From JADJSS01 sp046329815 (GTDB lineage: Bacteria; Bacteroidota; Bacteroidia; Chitinophagales; JADIYW01), in assembly GCA_046329815.1 (NCBI GenBank), contig JAXLTY010000003.1, positions 248,001-312,000 of the forward strand: DNA of 64,000 nucleotides. Direction: 5' to 3'. Both the position numbers and the translations under genes were made by a program. Shown piece by piece: positions 52,094 to 61,186 of this stretch. Under the pieces are notes generated by a model. That model had not been told where the DNA came from and made no database searches. It was given only the letters and a program-made list of their open reading frames with translations. Within the stretch, counting starts at the first letter, position 1, and each line of letters begins with the position of its first letter.

Positions 52094-52759
52094 TTATTTT
52101 ACCAATCCGAATAATATTGCTAAAGCGATTGCAGCAAATAAACCCGGCACTATGATAGAAAATGCAGTTCCTGCTGCTTTAATTGCCGGTGTATATTTTT
52201 TGTGATTTAAGCCTAATGTTTGGAAAGCGCTCGGAAAGCCATGTAATAAGTGGTAACCTAAAGAAACAAATGCTAAAATATATACCACAGCATAGATTGG
52301 ATTTCTTAATACTTCTACCACCATTTGATATGAATTTTCTTCATCGCCTGAATAGACAGCAATTTTAGTTGGTGCCCAAAATTGTCTCAAGTGAATGATA
52401 AAAAATGCCAATAATAAAGAGCCCAACAATGCCATTGAACGGCTATACCATTTTGAGTTGGCTTTGCCATCTACTACTGCGTAGCCAACAGGACGCTTTG
52501 CTTTATTTTCAAAATGCAATTTTAAGGTTAAAACGATATGCGCAATTAATCCGGCAAATAAGCCGATTTCCATTACTCGAATGACCCAGTTGTGCGACAT
52601 AAAGTGTGCTGCCGTGTTGAATGTTGCGCCGTTATCATTAATTAAGATGGTGGAATTGATGCCTACATGCACTACTAAAAATGAAATGAGGAATAAGCCT
52701 GTTAAACCTACCAACAATTTTCTTCCGATTGAAGAAGAAAAGAATGTTTCTTTTGCCAT
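52094..52759 (-). CDS. sdhC: Succinate dehydrogenase cytochrome b subunit
   Basis: 221 residues from the ATG at 52759 (the open frame begins nine codons earlier but MAKETFFSSSIGRKLL is the family-like start). Five membrane helices with the di-haem-type histidines: LVVHVGINSTI, HFMSHNWVIRVMEIGLFAGLIAHIVL, FFIIHLRQFW and YHLLHGFPSAFQ. Fits the type B succinate:quinone oxidoreductase anchor. First gene of the operon sdhC-sdhA-ATPase-nuclease-like-sdhB. An exact TATTTTTG box lies 24 nt upstream. Confidence 0.93.
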   Translation of the reverse strand: MAKETFFSSSIGRKLLVGLTGLFLISFLVVHVGINSTILINDNGATFNTAAHFMSHNWVIRVMEIGLFAGLIAHIVLTLKLHFENKAKRPVGYAVVDGKANSKWYSRSMALLGSLLLAFFIIHLRQFWAPTKIAVYSGDEENSYQMVVEVLRNPIYAVVYILAFVSLGYHLLHGFPSAFQTLGLNHKKYTPAIKAAGTAFSIIVPGLFAAIALAILFGLVK

Positions 52760-52783
52760 AATATGTTTTTTAAAAAACCGCTG

Positions 52784-52791
52784 CAAAAATA
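52784..52791 (-). promoter_or_regulatory. -7 box (TATTTTTG) of the sdh operon
   Basis: Exact TAnnTTTG match on the minus strand, 24 nt upstream of the sdhC ATG. This promoter would also drive the two accessory genes inside the operon. Confidence 0.45.
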
Positions 52792-52857
52792 ACAGTTTGA
52801 AAGCGAAATATGTTTTGCTTTAGGTTAATTTTTTGCACAGTTTTATTTGGAAAGATT

Positions 52858-53379
52858 CTAAATAAAACATCCTTTATCTACAATAATATTATTAGTTTTT
52901 ATAGATTGGTCAAAAACTGATAATTCTCTTTCGCTGTTTTTAAAAATTATCTTAAAAAACATTGGATTTAATGAATCAAAAATATTGTAATAAAAACAGC
53001 TATTAATGGGCAGATCAGAACCTTCACAGCAAAAGAGTATTCCAATTTTATGGCTTGAATGAATGTATATTTTTTTTATTCCTTTTCTAGGATTAATACA
53101 ACTGCATCTAGTTGTAAATGGATTACCTAGATCAGAATTTTTGACCTCAAAGTATTTAGAAAGACATTCAATTATAGGTTTAGGCAATTCATCATTTGAA
53201 TTGTAAACATCTAATAAAGTATAATCTTTCAGTTTTAACAATTCAAAATACTTTATAGAATCATTTATATAAATCGATGTATTTGGATCTAGTATAACAC
53301 TTTGTTTTGGTTCTTGTTTGTGTTTGCAAGAAATAACCAAAAGAAACATTAATAATGATAAGAAAATTGAATGATTCAT
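52858..53379 (-). CDS. Lipoprotein of unknown function
   Basis: 173 residues. Signal ending at LLVISC (lipobox), mature part polar and rich in Asn, Ile, Lys. Several cysteines (TTRCSCINP, GILFCCEGSD, SCFYYNIF) may form disulfides. No family recognised. The coding sequence is AT-rich. It lies between sdhC and the acyl-CoA-binding protein gene on the same strand, about 26 bp after the latter. Confidence 0.55.
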   Translation of the reverse strand: MNHSIFLSLLMFLLVISCKHKQEPKQSVILDPNTSIYINDSIKYFELLKLKDYTLLDVYNSNDELPKPIIECLSKYFEVKNSDLGNPFTTRCSCINPRKGIKKIYIHSSHKIGILFCCEGSDLPINSCFYYNIFDSLNPMFFKIIFKNSERELSVFDQSIKTNNIIVDKGCFI

Positions 53380-53405
53380 CTAATTACCATTATTTCTAAT
53401 ATCTA

Positions 53406-53669
53406 CTATCTATGCGTTTGCAGCAAGCCATTTACCAGATCCACATATTTTTGCTGTGCATCGGCTTTGCTTAAACCTGCTTTTGATTTCCACGCTTCCC
53501 ATTTGAATTTACCTTTTATATCAAACATGCCTGGTTTTGATGTATTGTTGTCACCTTCTGTTGCCTGCTTAAAAAATGCGTACAAATCTAAAAGCTGCGC
53601 ATCGCTTGGACGTTTTGTCAATGTTTTTGTATCTGCCTGTGCCTGTTCAAATTGTTTATCTAAGCTCAT
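53406..53669 (-). CDS. Acyl-CoA-binding protein
   Basis: 87 residues, the usual ACBP length. Four-helix fold with LDKQFEQAQADTKTL, RPSDAQLLDLYAFFKQATEGD (contains Tyr and Lys contacts), DIKGKFKWEAWKSKAGLS and the final helix ADAQQKYVDLVNGL. Binds medium- and long-chain acyl-CoA esters in the cytoplasm. The KWEAWKSKAGLS stretch is diagnostic. Confidence 0.94.
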   Translation of the reverse strand: MSLDKQFEQAQADTKTLTKRPSDAQLLDLYAFFKQATEGDNNTSKPGMFDIKGKFKWEAWKSKAGLSKADAQQKYVDLVNGLLQTHR

Positions 53670-53739
53670 ATCTGTATTTTTGCTTAAATTTAGGAAATTA
53701 TCTTGGATAAAAAAGAAATTTGAACCAACACTTTTTTAA

Positions 53740-55263
53740 ATGAAAAAATACCAGTTCGCACTATTAATTTGTCTTCCGCTTTGTTGGTTTTTTTACAAAT
53801 TATTGCCGATGTACGTCAATCCGGCAGCGTGTTCTACCGCAAATTTTATATACGCAGAAAATTTTGAGCAATTTAAAATCTGGTGTTTTGATTCGTTCAG
53901 CAAATTACGTTTCGATGACAGTTCTAACTTTTTGTATTCATTATCGCTTTGGTTATTCATTCACTTTTTCAAATTCAATATTGTAAAAGCTGCAATCTAC
54001 GTCAACGGAATCAGCATGTTGTTTTCGGTTTTATTAGTGCATCGAATTGTTGCTTCGCGGTTTGTAAGCGTGCAGTTATTATTAGTTGGTTTGCTATTTT
54101 TAAGCACACAAATTTGGGCTGGCGTTCTTGGCGATGAAATTATTTTTCAAGGTATGTTGTGGTTGCTGGCAGTGCGGTCATTCTGGCACCAGCGTTATTT
54201 CTGGTTAGTCATTTGGACTGTTGTCAATGTTATTGCCAGACCTGACAATATTTTTATTTTGCTTCCATTAATAGCAACAAGTTTCTGCGATGTTTTTGAA
54301 TTAAAAGAAAGAGACAAACGCAAATTTTGGTTACGCAGAATTCGCAGAACATTCAGTTTTCTTATTTTTCCTTTAGCCGGATATTTCGCTTATCGTTATT
54401 TATATTTTGGAAAGATATTACCATATAACTGGCTGCATCATTCATTAGAAACTGATAAAAAATATGGTATTTTCAATTCACAAGGTTTTTATTATTCCAT
54501 GCATTATTTACGCTATTATGTATTGCCTTTAGCAATCGGCGTTGTGTTTTACTTTTTAAAAGAACGAAAAGAATTATCCGTGCGTTATTATGCATTAGCA
54601 TTCAGTTTTATTATTGTTCCGTTCGTTTATAACTGTACATTTTCACAAGATGAAAACCTTGCCTTTAAAAATCAGTATGCTATTTATGTAGGTTTAATTT
54701 TACTGTCATTGTTATTTATACGTGATTACCGATCTCTTTCACAAGGTATTTCGACAGCCATTTTTATTTTCTTTTTTGGTTTTAAAATTTCGTTCGGTTA
54801 TTTCCAAAAAACACTACAAATGGACAAAGACAACCTCTTTTATCTAGCGAATGATCTTTCAGAAATTCATAACGGAAAAGCAATTGTATTTTATGACAAT
54901 TTTGTTTCATGGATAACAGACTGGAATACTGTTTTCGCCAGCGGCAAACATAGCAAAGATGGAAAAGCGCTTACCGCAACAGAAATAGAAAATACTAATG
55001 CTGATCTAATTTTTGGTTATGAGAATTATGATGAAAAATTAAAAGCTAAATATGATTTATATCTATTGCCAACAAATACACGTTCGTTTGAAAAGGAAAT
55101 AGAACCTGAAAACTCTTTAGATAAATTCTTTTATAAATATTCACATGCATATCCAGTCAATAAGCATGCTGTTTTTCCAATTTTAGTATTAAAATCAGGA
55201 AAGAATAACCAACAAATCAATTCTATATTAGAAAATCATGGTGGCAAAAGAAAGAGTGAATAA
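53740..55263 (+). CDS. Polytopic membrane protein, GT-C glycosyltransferase-like
   Basis: 507 residues with about ten to eleven membrane helices. An early periplasmic loop has acidic residues in NFIYAENFEQFKIWCFDSF and the second cytoplasmic/periplasmic part carries LGDEIIFQGMLWLLAVRSFW, then VVNVIARPDNIFILLPLIA. The C-terminal 120 residues form a soluble domain (FYDNFVSWITDWNTVFASGK ...). Overall layout recalls GT39/GT-C mannosyltransferases (acidic loop, ARPDN motif), without a firm family. The stop codon lies in a hairpin shared with the convergent gene. Confidence 0.6.
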   Translation: MKKYQFALLICLPLCWFFYKLLPMYVNPAACSTANFIYAENFEQFKIWCFDSFSKLRFDDSSNFLYSLSLWLFIHFFKFNIVKAAIYVNGISMLFSVLLVHRIVASRFVSVQLLLVGLLFLSTQIWAGVLGDEIIFQGMLWLLAVRSFWHQRYFWLVIWTVVNVIARPDNIFILLPLIATSFCDVFELKERDKRKFWLRRIRRTFSFLIFPLAGYFAYRYLYFGKILPYNWLHHSLETDKKYGIFNSQGFYYSMHYLRYYVLPLAIGVVFYFLKERKELSVRYYALAFSFIIVPFVYNCTFSQDENLAFKNQYAIYVGLILLSLLFIRDYRSLSQGISTAIFIFFFGFKISFGYFQKTLQMDKDNLFYLANDLSEIHNGKAIVFYDNFVSWITDWNTVFASGKHSKDGKALTATEIENTNADLIFGYENYDEKLKAKYDLYLLPTNTRSFEKEIEPENSLDKFFYKYSHAYPVNKHAVFPILVLKSGKNNQQINSILENHGGKRKSE

Positions 55264-55276
55264 AAATATTCACTCT
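55253..55276 (-). terminator. Hairpin at a convergent gene junction
   Basis: AGAGTGAATA/TATTCACTCT 10-bp stem with a 4-nt loop; it spans the stop of the + strand gene. A T-rich tail is present on the minus-strand side. Confidence 0.6.
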
Positions 55277-55298
55277 TCACATAATTAAATCAATTTTG

Positions 55299-56426
55299 TT
55301 ATTGATTCGCAATCGGTACTTTGAATTTTCCACTTAAAGTACTAAAAAATTTTACACCTGAATTTGGATCTGCGCTTTCCAGCAAAGCATATACATTTCC
55401 TTCAATCGTTTTGCCATCACATTTTGTGATCATGATACTGCCACCGCCGCAACTCGGATGTGGTGGTGGATCTTCCGTAAAATATTCTGGGTTATCAGGA
55501 TCATCCTGACAAGTGCAGCCATAACCAAGTCCTACTTGTGGCAGCGTTATTGCTGCTGATATATTTTTCTTGCTTTTTATTTTAAACGCGCCGGTGCCTT
55601 TTCCGGGAAAAGTTAGTACAATCGAATACATTCTTTTTGCATTACTTTTTTGCCCGTTTACCATATCTACTTTGTCATCATTAATCATTATGGTAGTTAT
55701 ATCTTCATCTTTTACATAAATAGCTTTCGCATTGCTTGTTACTGTTGACAAATCAAAACCGGCTTGTGTCATGGAAACTTCAGCAGCAGCAGCTTTCATT
55801 GCGTATTGCTGTATTTTCGGATTGGCTGCCGTTATTTTGCTGTCTAATGCTTTCTTTACTGATTTATCACTATTTGCTAAAGCGCCGCCATTATTTTTAA
55901 TTACATATTTTTCCGCATGAATTCCTAAATACGGACAATCATAATAGAATACATTGTCATTGTCTTGCAGATAAATAGTTTGTAATAACTGCACTTTAGG
56001 TTTTGTCGGATCTTGCGGCATCAGTGTAACAGCAATTGTTACAAATTTGTTAGCAGGCATTATTGATGCCGCTGTATAAGCAGCATAGTAATTTTCGCCG
56101 CCAGGTCTTAGTTCGCCGCCACCTTCTAGTATTTCCCATTTCGTAATTTTCCATGGTGCTTTAGACGGATCCTGAAAGCGATAATCGAATTGTGTTGGAA
56201 TAGCATTATCAGCATCTACCGTCCAATTGATGCGCACTGTGAGCATAGCAAATTCGCCTAATTCTAATACATTTTTATCGGCAACCAAAGATAGCGTTCC
56301 TGCAGATAATGTATATTTCTTATTTGCGATATCGAATTGTTCATTGTTATAATTTTGTGCTTTTATCTGATAAAAAGTTAACATTAAAAAACATAGACAA
56401 AGCATGAAGATTTTATGATTTTGCAT
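55299..56426 (-). CDS. Secreted protein, unknown, with Cys-rich C-terminal part
   Basis: 375 residues from the ATG at 56426 (signal peptide MQNHKIFMLCLCFLMLTFYQ, cleaved at KAQ); an upstream TTG frame extension is not needed. The N-terminal half is beta-rich (VLELGEFAMLTVRINWTVD), with an Asn/Pro-type surface pattern. The second half contains YGCTCQDDPDNPEYF and SCGGGSIMITKC, likely disulfides. Unrecognised family. It is the last of three same-strand genes with the lipoprotein and the OmpA-family gene, spaced 30-55 bp. Confidence 0.6.
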   Translation of the reverse strand: MQNHKIFMLCLCFLMLTFYQIKAQNYNNEQFDIANKKYTLSAGTLSLVADKNVLELGEFAMLTVRINWTVDADNAIPTQFDYRFQDPSKAPWKITKWEILEGGGELRPGGENYYAAYTAASIMPANKFVTIAVTLMPQDPTKPKVQLLQTIYLQDNDNVFYYDCPYLGIHAEKYVIKNNGGALANSDKSVKKALDSKITAANPKIQQYAMKAAAAEVSMTQAGFDLSTVTSNAKAIYVKDEDITTIMINDDKVDMVNGQKSNAKRMYSIVLTFPGKGTGAFKIKSKKNISAAITLPQVGLGYGCTCQDDPDNPEYFTEDPPPHPSCGGGSIMITKCDGKTIEGNVYALLESADPNSGVKFFSTLSGKFKVPIANQ

Positions 56427-56479
56427 TTTTATAATTTTCTGTGGTTTGAGCAATTGTAATAAAATAGTTTACAGACGAA

Positions 56480-57037
56480 TTACTGTTCTTTGAATGTAGT
56501 TCTTGAAAACAAAAAACTTGCAATCGCATCTGTCATTGTTCCGGTTGAATCATATACCGTTCCGTCAAAAGAAGTTTCCGGAAAATCAACCACCAACTTA
56601 CCATCATTTGTAACAGTAGCTGTTTGATCGGTGCCTGAATTTGTAGCTTCGTACACCGTATAATGGCCATTTGACAAATCAACGCTAGTAATTAATGTAG
56701 TAATTAAATCCGGTGTACTTGCCGGCAAACCACTTGGAACATATACATAATAATCGGATCCGGAAGATGGTCTGCCAACTTTGTTGAATACCATTTCAAA
56801 AAGTATTACTTTGGTTTTGTCTTCACTTACTGCAGAATCAACTAGAGCTGAATAATGATCGCTCCCAAATGTTGCCGCATCAAGTTTTACATAAACTCTG
56901 GCTGTATTGTATTTTACACCATTAAATGTAAAAGATGTTGGTGTAATCGTTGTGTTTGCTTTATCTTTTTTGCAAGATGATAAAAGTGCGACTGTAAACA
57001 ATGCTGCTAAAATGCTGAATCTTTTAATTGATTTCAT
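56480..57037 (-). CDS. Lipoprotein, unknown function
   Basis: 185 residues with lipobox at ALLSSC. The mature part is beta-rich (TSFTFNGVKYNTARVYVKLD ... YSALVDSAVSEDKTKVILFEMVF ... YYVYVPSGLPASTPDLI), like small lipoproteins that coat the cell surface. No catalytic motif. Middle gene of the set 55299-58342. Confidence 0.6.
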   Translation of the reverse strand: MKSIKRFSILAALFTVALLSSCKKDKANTTITPTSFTFNGVKYNTARVYVKLDAATFGSDHYSALVDSAVSEDKTKVILFEMVFNKVGRPSSGSDYYVYVPSGLPASTPDLITTLITSVDLSNGHYTVYEATNSGTDQTATVTNDGKLVVDFPETSFDGTVYDSTGTMTDAIASFLFSRTTFKEQ

Positions 57038-57067
57038 GATTTTGAATTTTTATAATTAATAATTGAT

Positions 57068-58342
57068 TTAAATTTTTACGAATTCGACTCTTCTGTTGTT
57101 GGCTTTGCCTTCATCTGTAGAATTTGAAGCAATAGGTTTTGTTTCGCCATAACCTTTTGTTGTTAATCTTTCAGCAGCAATGCCCATTTTTACTAATTGA
57201 GTTTTAACGGCATCTGCTCTTTGCTGAGATAATTTTAAATTATATGCATCTTCGCCATCACCATCTGTGTGTCCGCCAACTTCAAATTTTAGTTCCGGAT
57301 TATCTTTTAAAATTTGTACAATCATGTTCAATGTGCCCATGCTTTCCGGTTTGATAGTTGCTTTATTGTAATCGAAATTGATACCATGTGTTACAATTTT
57401 CGTATCTGTGAATTTTTTACCAAGCATATTCATCTTGCCACCTTTTGCTAAACGAAAATTTTTGAATAACATCGGCATGCCTTCGCTTGCATTACCACCT
57501 ACAGCAATGCTTGTTGCTTTAAAACCACAATCAGGAACTACTAAAACGCGGTATTGGTCACAATACACTTTTATCTGTTTACCATTAACTGCAATTGCTA
57601 TATGATGCCAGTTATTATGATAATTTTCATTTGCAATTGCAGCCGGTAAATCACCTTGTAATTTATTATTTCCAAATTCACATTCAAAATATTTGTGATT
57701 AGTATAAATTCCACCTATTTTTTCTTTGCCAACACGAAATTCTACATAAACACCGTCATTAGAATCGTATGCAGCATCTAACCAGGTGTCAAATTCTACT
57801 GTGTACTGCGTAGGTAAGTATGATTTTGTTTTTATATTCGGCGTGTATTTACTGTAAAATTTTGTGATAGCAAAAACTCTTTCATCATCCATTGTATTTA
57901 CCACGCCTTGACCTTCTTCCAAATTCCAGTGTGATGCAAATTCACCGTCCTGATCATCCAAAAAATGATCTTCAAATACGATAGTATCACCTGGCACAAA
58001 ATCATAGTTATTGTATGATTTAAAAGCACCTGAATTTTGTTGTGTTGCTGAAGCAGAAGTATTTTTTGTTGAAGTCGAATTTACTGAAGCTGTTGTTTCT
58101 TCCTCTTGTGAATCATTTGAAGAAGCATTTTTAGACTTGTTTTTTTTCGCACCATTCTTAGCAGATTCTTTTGTTTTTTCATAAGCTTTGTCTGCGGCAT
58201 CATTGGCTTCGCTTTCAATTTTTTGTTGCGCTTTATAGCTTAGATCGTCAGCAATTCTGTCTCCTAATGAACTCCATTGAGCATTAGTGGTAAAAACAGA
58301 AACACATACAATGTGTATCATAAATGCCATTATTTTTTTCAT
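57068..58342 (-). CDS. OmpA-family protein with N-terminal beta-sandwich domain
   Basis: 424 residues from the ATG at 58342 (signal peptide MKKIMAFMIHIVCVSVFTTN ending AQ). After a charged coiled/low-complexity linker (about residues 30-110), residues about 120-290 look like a LamG/concanavalin-type beta-sandwich (YTVEFDTWLDAAYDSNDGVY ... HNNWHHIAIAVNGKQIKVYC). The C-terminal OmpA domain binds peptidoglycan: KIVTHGINFDYNKATIKPES, then FEVGGHTDGDGEDAYNLKLS and GYGETKPIASNSTDEGKANN. So it anchors a binding domain to the cell wall. Head of a three-gene operon. Confidence 0.87.
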   Translation of the reverse strand: MKKIMAFMIHIVCVSVFTTNAQWSSLGDRIADDLSYKAQQKIESEANDAADKAYEKTKESAKNGAKKNKSKNASSNDSQEEETTASVNSTSTKNTSASATQQNSGAFKSYNNYDFVPGDTIVFEDHFLDDQDGEFASHWNLEEGQGVVNTMDDERVFAITKFYSKYTPNIKTKSYLPTQYTVEFDTWLDAAYDSNDGVYVEFRVGKEKIGGIYTNHKYFECEFGNNKLQGDLPAAIANENYHNNWHHIAIAVNGKQIKVYCDQYRVLVVPDCGFKATSIAVGGNASEGMPMLFKNFRLAKGGKMNMLGKKFTDTKIVTHGINFDYNKATIKPESMGTLNMIVQILKDNPELKFEVGGHTDGDGEDAYNLKLSQQRADAVKTQLVKMGIAAERLTTKGYGETKPIASNSTDEGKANNRRVEFVKI

Positions 58343-58490
58343 GTTTAGATTTTTTAATTCTTTATTATTCATTTTACAAAAGCAAAATTAGCACAGGTAT
58401 GCTTTACTAAAATTCCACCAAAAGAGGGAATTTTCAGGAACAGAACATTATAGATATTTGTAAAAGAAAGTTTGATTATATTTATAGTAC

Positions 58491-60470
58491 ATGAACCTTA
58501 AAACGTATTTACTTTATATTCTATTCTTGTGCAGTACTTATGCTTATTGTCAGAAGTACGCTTTTAAATATGACGATCCTGCAAAAGACAGCTTGTTGAA
58601 TTTATTGAACAATTCAGAGGAAGATACCATGCGTGTAAAATACCTTTATGCTTTTGGAAGATCGTTTGCTTTGAACAATCCTGATTCAGCAGCAATATTT
58701 TATAAAGAAGCCGGACGACTTAGTGAAAAATTACACTATGATGTTGGCACATTATTTTATTATGCATGGTACGGAGCGATTTTAAGCACACAAAATAAAT
58801 TAGATGAGAGCATTGAACTCGGCAAGAAAGCGATTCTATTGTCCAAGAAATTAAATAAACCAATAGCGCTTGCTGCTGCTTACAATAATATTGCAGCAAA
58901 TTATTTTCAAAAAGGTCAATTTGAAACTTCACTTAAATATTACCTTTCTGCACAAAAAATATTAGAAAAAGTCAATGACAAAAAAAGACTTTGTATGTTG
59001 TACGGAAATTTGAGCGAAGTATATTTAAAATTCGGGCAACCTAAATTAGGTTTGCAATTTGGGCTGCAAGGTATTTCTTTATGTAGAAAGGAAAAAGACG
59101 ATTACAACTTAGCAAGCGCACTCATTAATTCCGCATCTTGTCTTGCAGATTTAAACAAGTTTGATTCTGCTTTACATTTACTCAAAGAAGCAGAAAAAAT
59201 TGCTGTTGATTTTGAAGACAAAGACAACCTAACTAATATTCGCATTGCCAAGAACAACATTTACAAAAAACAAGGAAATTATAATGATTTACTTAAAAGT
59301 GCAGATGAAGCATTAGCATTTTCTAATGCTATTAATAGAAACGATGGTATTTGCGAAGCATTACTAGACAAGGCAACATACTATCTTAATAAAAAAGATT
59401 TTACAAATGCGAAGTCAATGACTTTATTAGCCAAACAGACAGCAGACAGCATTCAATATCCTGATGGCATGCTACATGCTGTTTCCTTACTTTCTGAAAT
59501 TGAATTAGCTATTGGAAATATTGCAGCATACAATACTTACAAAAAACAAGCCGACTCAATCAATAACGCTATTTTATCTTTAAAATTAATGAAAAATGGT
59601 CAACAGCTTGCCGTGAAATACGAAACAGAAAAGAAAGAACAACAATTAAAACTCCAAGAAGCAACCATTCATCAGGAACGATTGTCGAAATATATTCTTG
59701 CCGGTTTTTTAGCGGCTGTATTATTAATAAGTGCTGTTGCTTTATTGGCTTATAGAAACAGGCAGCAATTGCTGCTTTCAGAAAAAAAATTGCAGGAACA
59801 AAAAATTACACAATTAGAAAATGAAAAACAACTGGCCGCAACACAAGCAATTTTAAAAGGACAAGAAGAAGAAAGAAGCCGATTGGCAAAAGACCTACAC
59901 GATGGTTTAGGTGGCATTTTATCAGGTGTAAAATATTCGTTTAACAATATGAAACAACAATTTATTTTAACGGAAGAAAACGCAACTGCATTTGAAAAAA
60001 GCATGTCGATGCTTGATGAATCTATTACAGAATTGCGACGTGTGGCACATAACATGATGCCTGAAACCTTAATGAAATTAAGCTTAAGCGAAGCATTGCA
60101 AGATTACTGTCAACAGATAACACAAAGTGGTGCTGTAAAAATTATCTACCAAAGTTTTGGCATGGAAAATATCCAACTTGATAATACTGTAAGAACAACT
60201 ACTTACAGAATCGTGCAGGAATTAACCAATAATATTTTAAAACACGCACATGCAACAGAAGTAATGGTTCAACTGCTTGCTAAGGAAGATAAATTAAATA
60301 TTACGGTAGAAGATAACGGCAAAGGTTTCGACACTAAACAACTTTCTGCAGTAAACGGTATCGGTTATAAAAATATTCGCAGCCGTATAGATTTCTTAAA
60401 AGGTAAGATGGATGTTCAGTCCAAACTAAATGAAGGAACTTCTGTTTACATTGAAATACCAATAGCATGA
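58491..60470 (+). CDS. Sensor histidine kinase with TPR repeats (HisKA_3)
   Basis: 659 residues. Signal peptide, then a periplasmic region of TPR helices (about residues 25-390; FYKEAGRLSEKLHYDVG; AYNNIAANYFQKGQFETSLK), one membrane helix (YILAGFLAAVLLISAVALLA), a coiled coil and the HisKA_3 domain with phospho-His at residue 470 (SRLAKDLHDGLGG). The HATPase domain has the N-box (YRIVQELTNNILKHA) and G-boxes (VEDNGKGFD, GIGYKNI). The TPR part should detect a protein or peptide ligand. The response regulator overlaps it by 4 nt. Confidence 0.92.
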   Translation: MNLKTYLLYILFLCSTYAYCQKYAFKYDDPAKDSLLNLLNNSEEDTMRVKYLYAFGRSFALNNPDSAAIFYKEAGRLSEKLHYDVGTLFYYAWYGAILSTQNKLDESIELGKKAILLSKKLNKPIALAAAYNNIAANYFQKGQFETSLKYYLSAQKILEKVNDKKRLCMLYGNLSEVYLKFGQPKLGLQFGLQGISLCRKEKDDYNLASALINSASCLADLNKFDSALHLLKEAEKIAVDFEDKDNLTNIRIAKNNIYKKQGNYNDLLKSADEALAFSNAINRNDGICEALLDKATYYLNKKDFTNAKSMTLLAKQTADSIQYPDGMLHAVSLLSEIELAIGNIAAYNTYKKQADSINNAILSLKLMKNGQQLAVKYETEKKEQQLKLQEATIHQERLSKYILAGFLAAVLLISAVALLAYRNRQQLLLSEKKLQEQKITQLENEKQLAATQAILKGQEEERSRLAKDLHDGLGGILSGVKYSFNNMKQQFILTEENATAFEKSMSMLDESITELRRVAHNMMPETLMKLSLSEALQDYCQQITQSGAVKIIYQSFGMENIQLDNTVRTTTYRIVQELTNNILKHAHATEVMVQLLAKEDKLNITVEDNGKGFDTKQLSAVNGIGYKNIRSRIDFLKGKMDVQSKLNEGTSVYIEIPIA

Positions 60471-61081
60471 TACAGGTAGTATTAGTTGAAGATCATCAAT
60501 TAGTTATTCAAGGCATCAGCGCTATGCTTTCGGAAAATGACGAAATAGAATGTATTGGTATTTATAAATATGGAACAGATTTACTCGAAAAATTAAAGAC
60601 ACAGCAACCTGATGTTATTTTAATGGATATTAATTTGCCTGATTATAATGGAATTGATCTTTGTAAAGAAGTGAAAGAAAAATATCCTGCTGTAAAAGTG
60701 ATTGCACTCAGCATCAATAATCAACCTGGTATTATAAAAAAAATGATGGATAGCGGTGCAAATGGTTATGTATTAAAAGATGCAGAACAACATGAAATTA
60801 TTGAAGCCATAAAAACAGTTATAAAACGAAAACAATATTTTAGTCAGTCTGCAATAACCTTATTGAAGCAACCTGAAAACAATGGCTTGCCGCCATTGAC
60901 AAGACGCGAACGAGAAGTTTTGGAAAAGATTGCAGAAGGTTTAACCAATCAGCAAATTGCACAATTATTATTTGTTGATATCAGCACAGTAAGTTCGCAT
61001 CGTAAAAATTTACTGGCAAAATATAATGTACAAAACACGGCTGCACTGATCAAATTAGCTATTACTGAAAAGCTGATATAA
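60467..61081 (+). CDS. LuxR/NarL-family response regulator
   Basis: 204 residues. Receiver domain with VVLVEDHQLVIQG (acidic pair), phospho-Asp54 in PDVILMDINLPDYNG, the Thr/Ser region replaced by VIALSINNQPG and Lys in GYVLKDAEQHE. The C-terminal LuxR HTH is LTRREREVLEKIAEGLTNQQ...ISTVSSHRKNLLAKYNVQN. The ATG overlaps the kinase stop (ATGA), so translation is coupled. Targets are unknown. Confidence 0.94.
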   Translation: MIQVVLVEDHQLVIQGISAMLSENDEIECIGIYKYGTDLLEKLKTQQPDVILMDINLPDYNGIDLCKEVKEKYPAVKVIALSINNQPGIIKKMMDSGANGYVLKDAEQHEIIEAIKTVIKRKQYFSQSAITLLKQPENNGLPPLTRREREVLEKIAEGLTNQQIAQLLFVDISTVSSHRKNLLAKYNVQNTAALIKLAITEKLI

Positions 61082-61086
61082 AGTAG

Positions 61087-61158
61087 TAGTTCCTGCGAGA
61101 ATCGAACTTGCATTAACAGTTTAGGAAACTGCGGTTTTATCCATTAAACTAAGGAACC
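61087..61158 (-). tRNA. tRNA-Arg (anticodon CCT)
   Basis: 72-nt cloverleaf on the minus strand. Acceptor GGTTCCT/AGGAACT with a G-T end pair, D-arm GTTT/AAAC, anticodon arm GCAGT-TTCCTAA-ACTGT giving CCT, short variable loop and T-arm GCAAG-TTCGATT-CTCGC. The T-stem has one A-C mismatch in the middle. CCA is not encoded (ACTACT follows). Confidence 0.88.
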
Positions 61159-61186
61159 TAGTAATTTACAATTAACGATGTTTAAT

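Noticed and set aside
52760..52786. Upstream start for sdhC at 52786
   Set aside because: The extra nine residues overlap the expected 5' leader right below the -7 box at 52784, and the Met at 52759 gives the family-like N-terminus.
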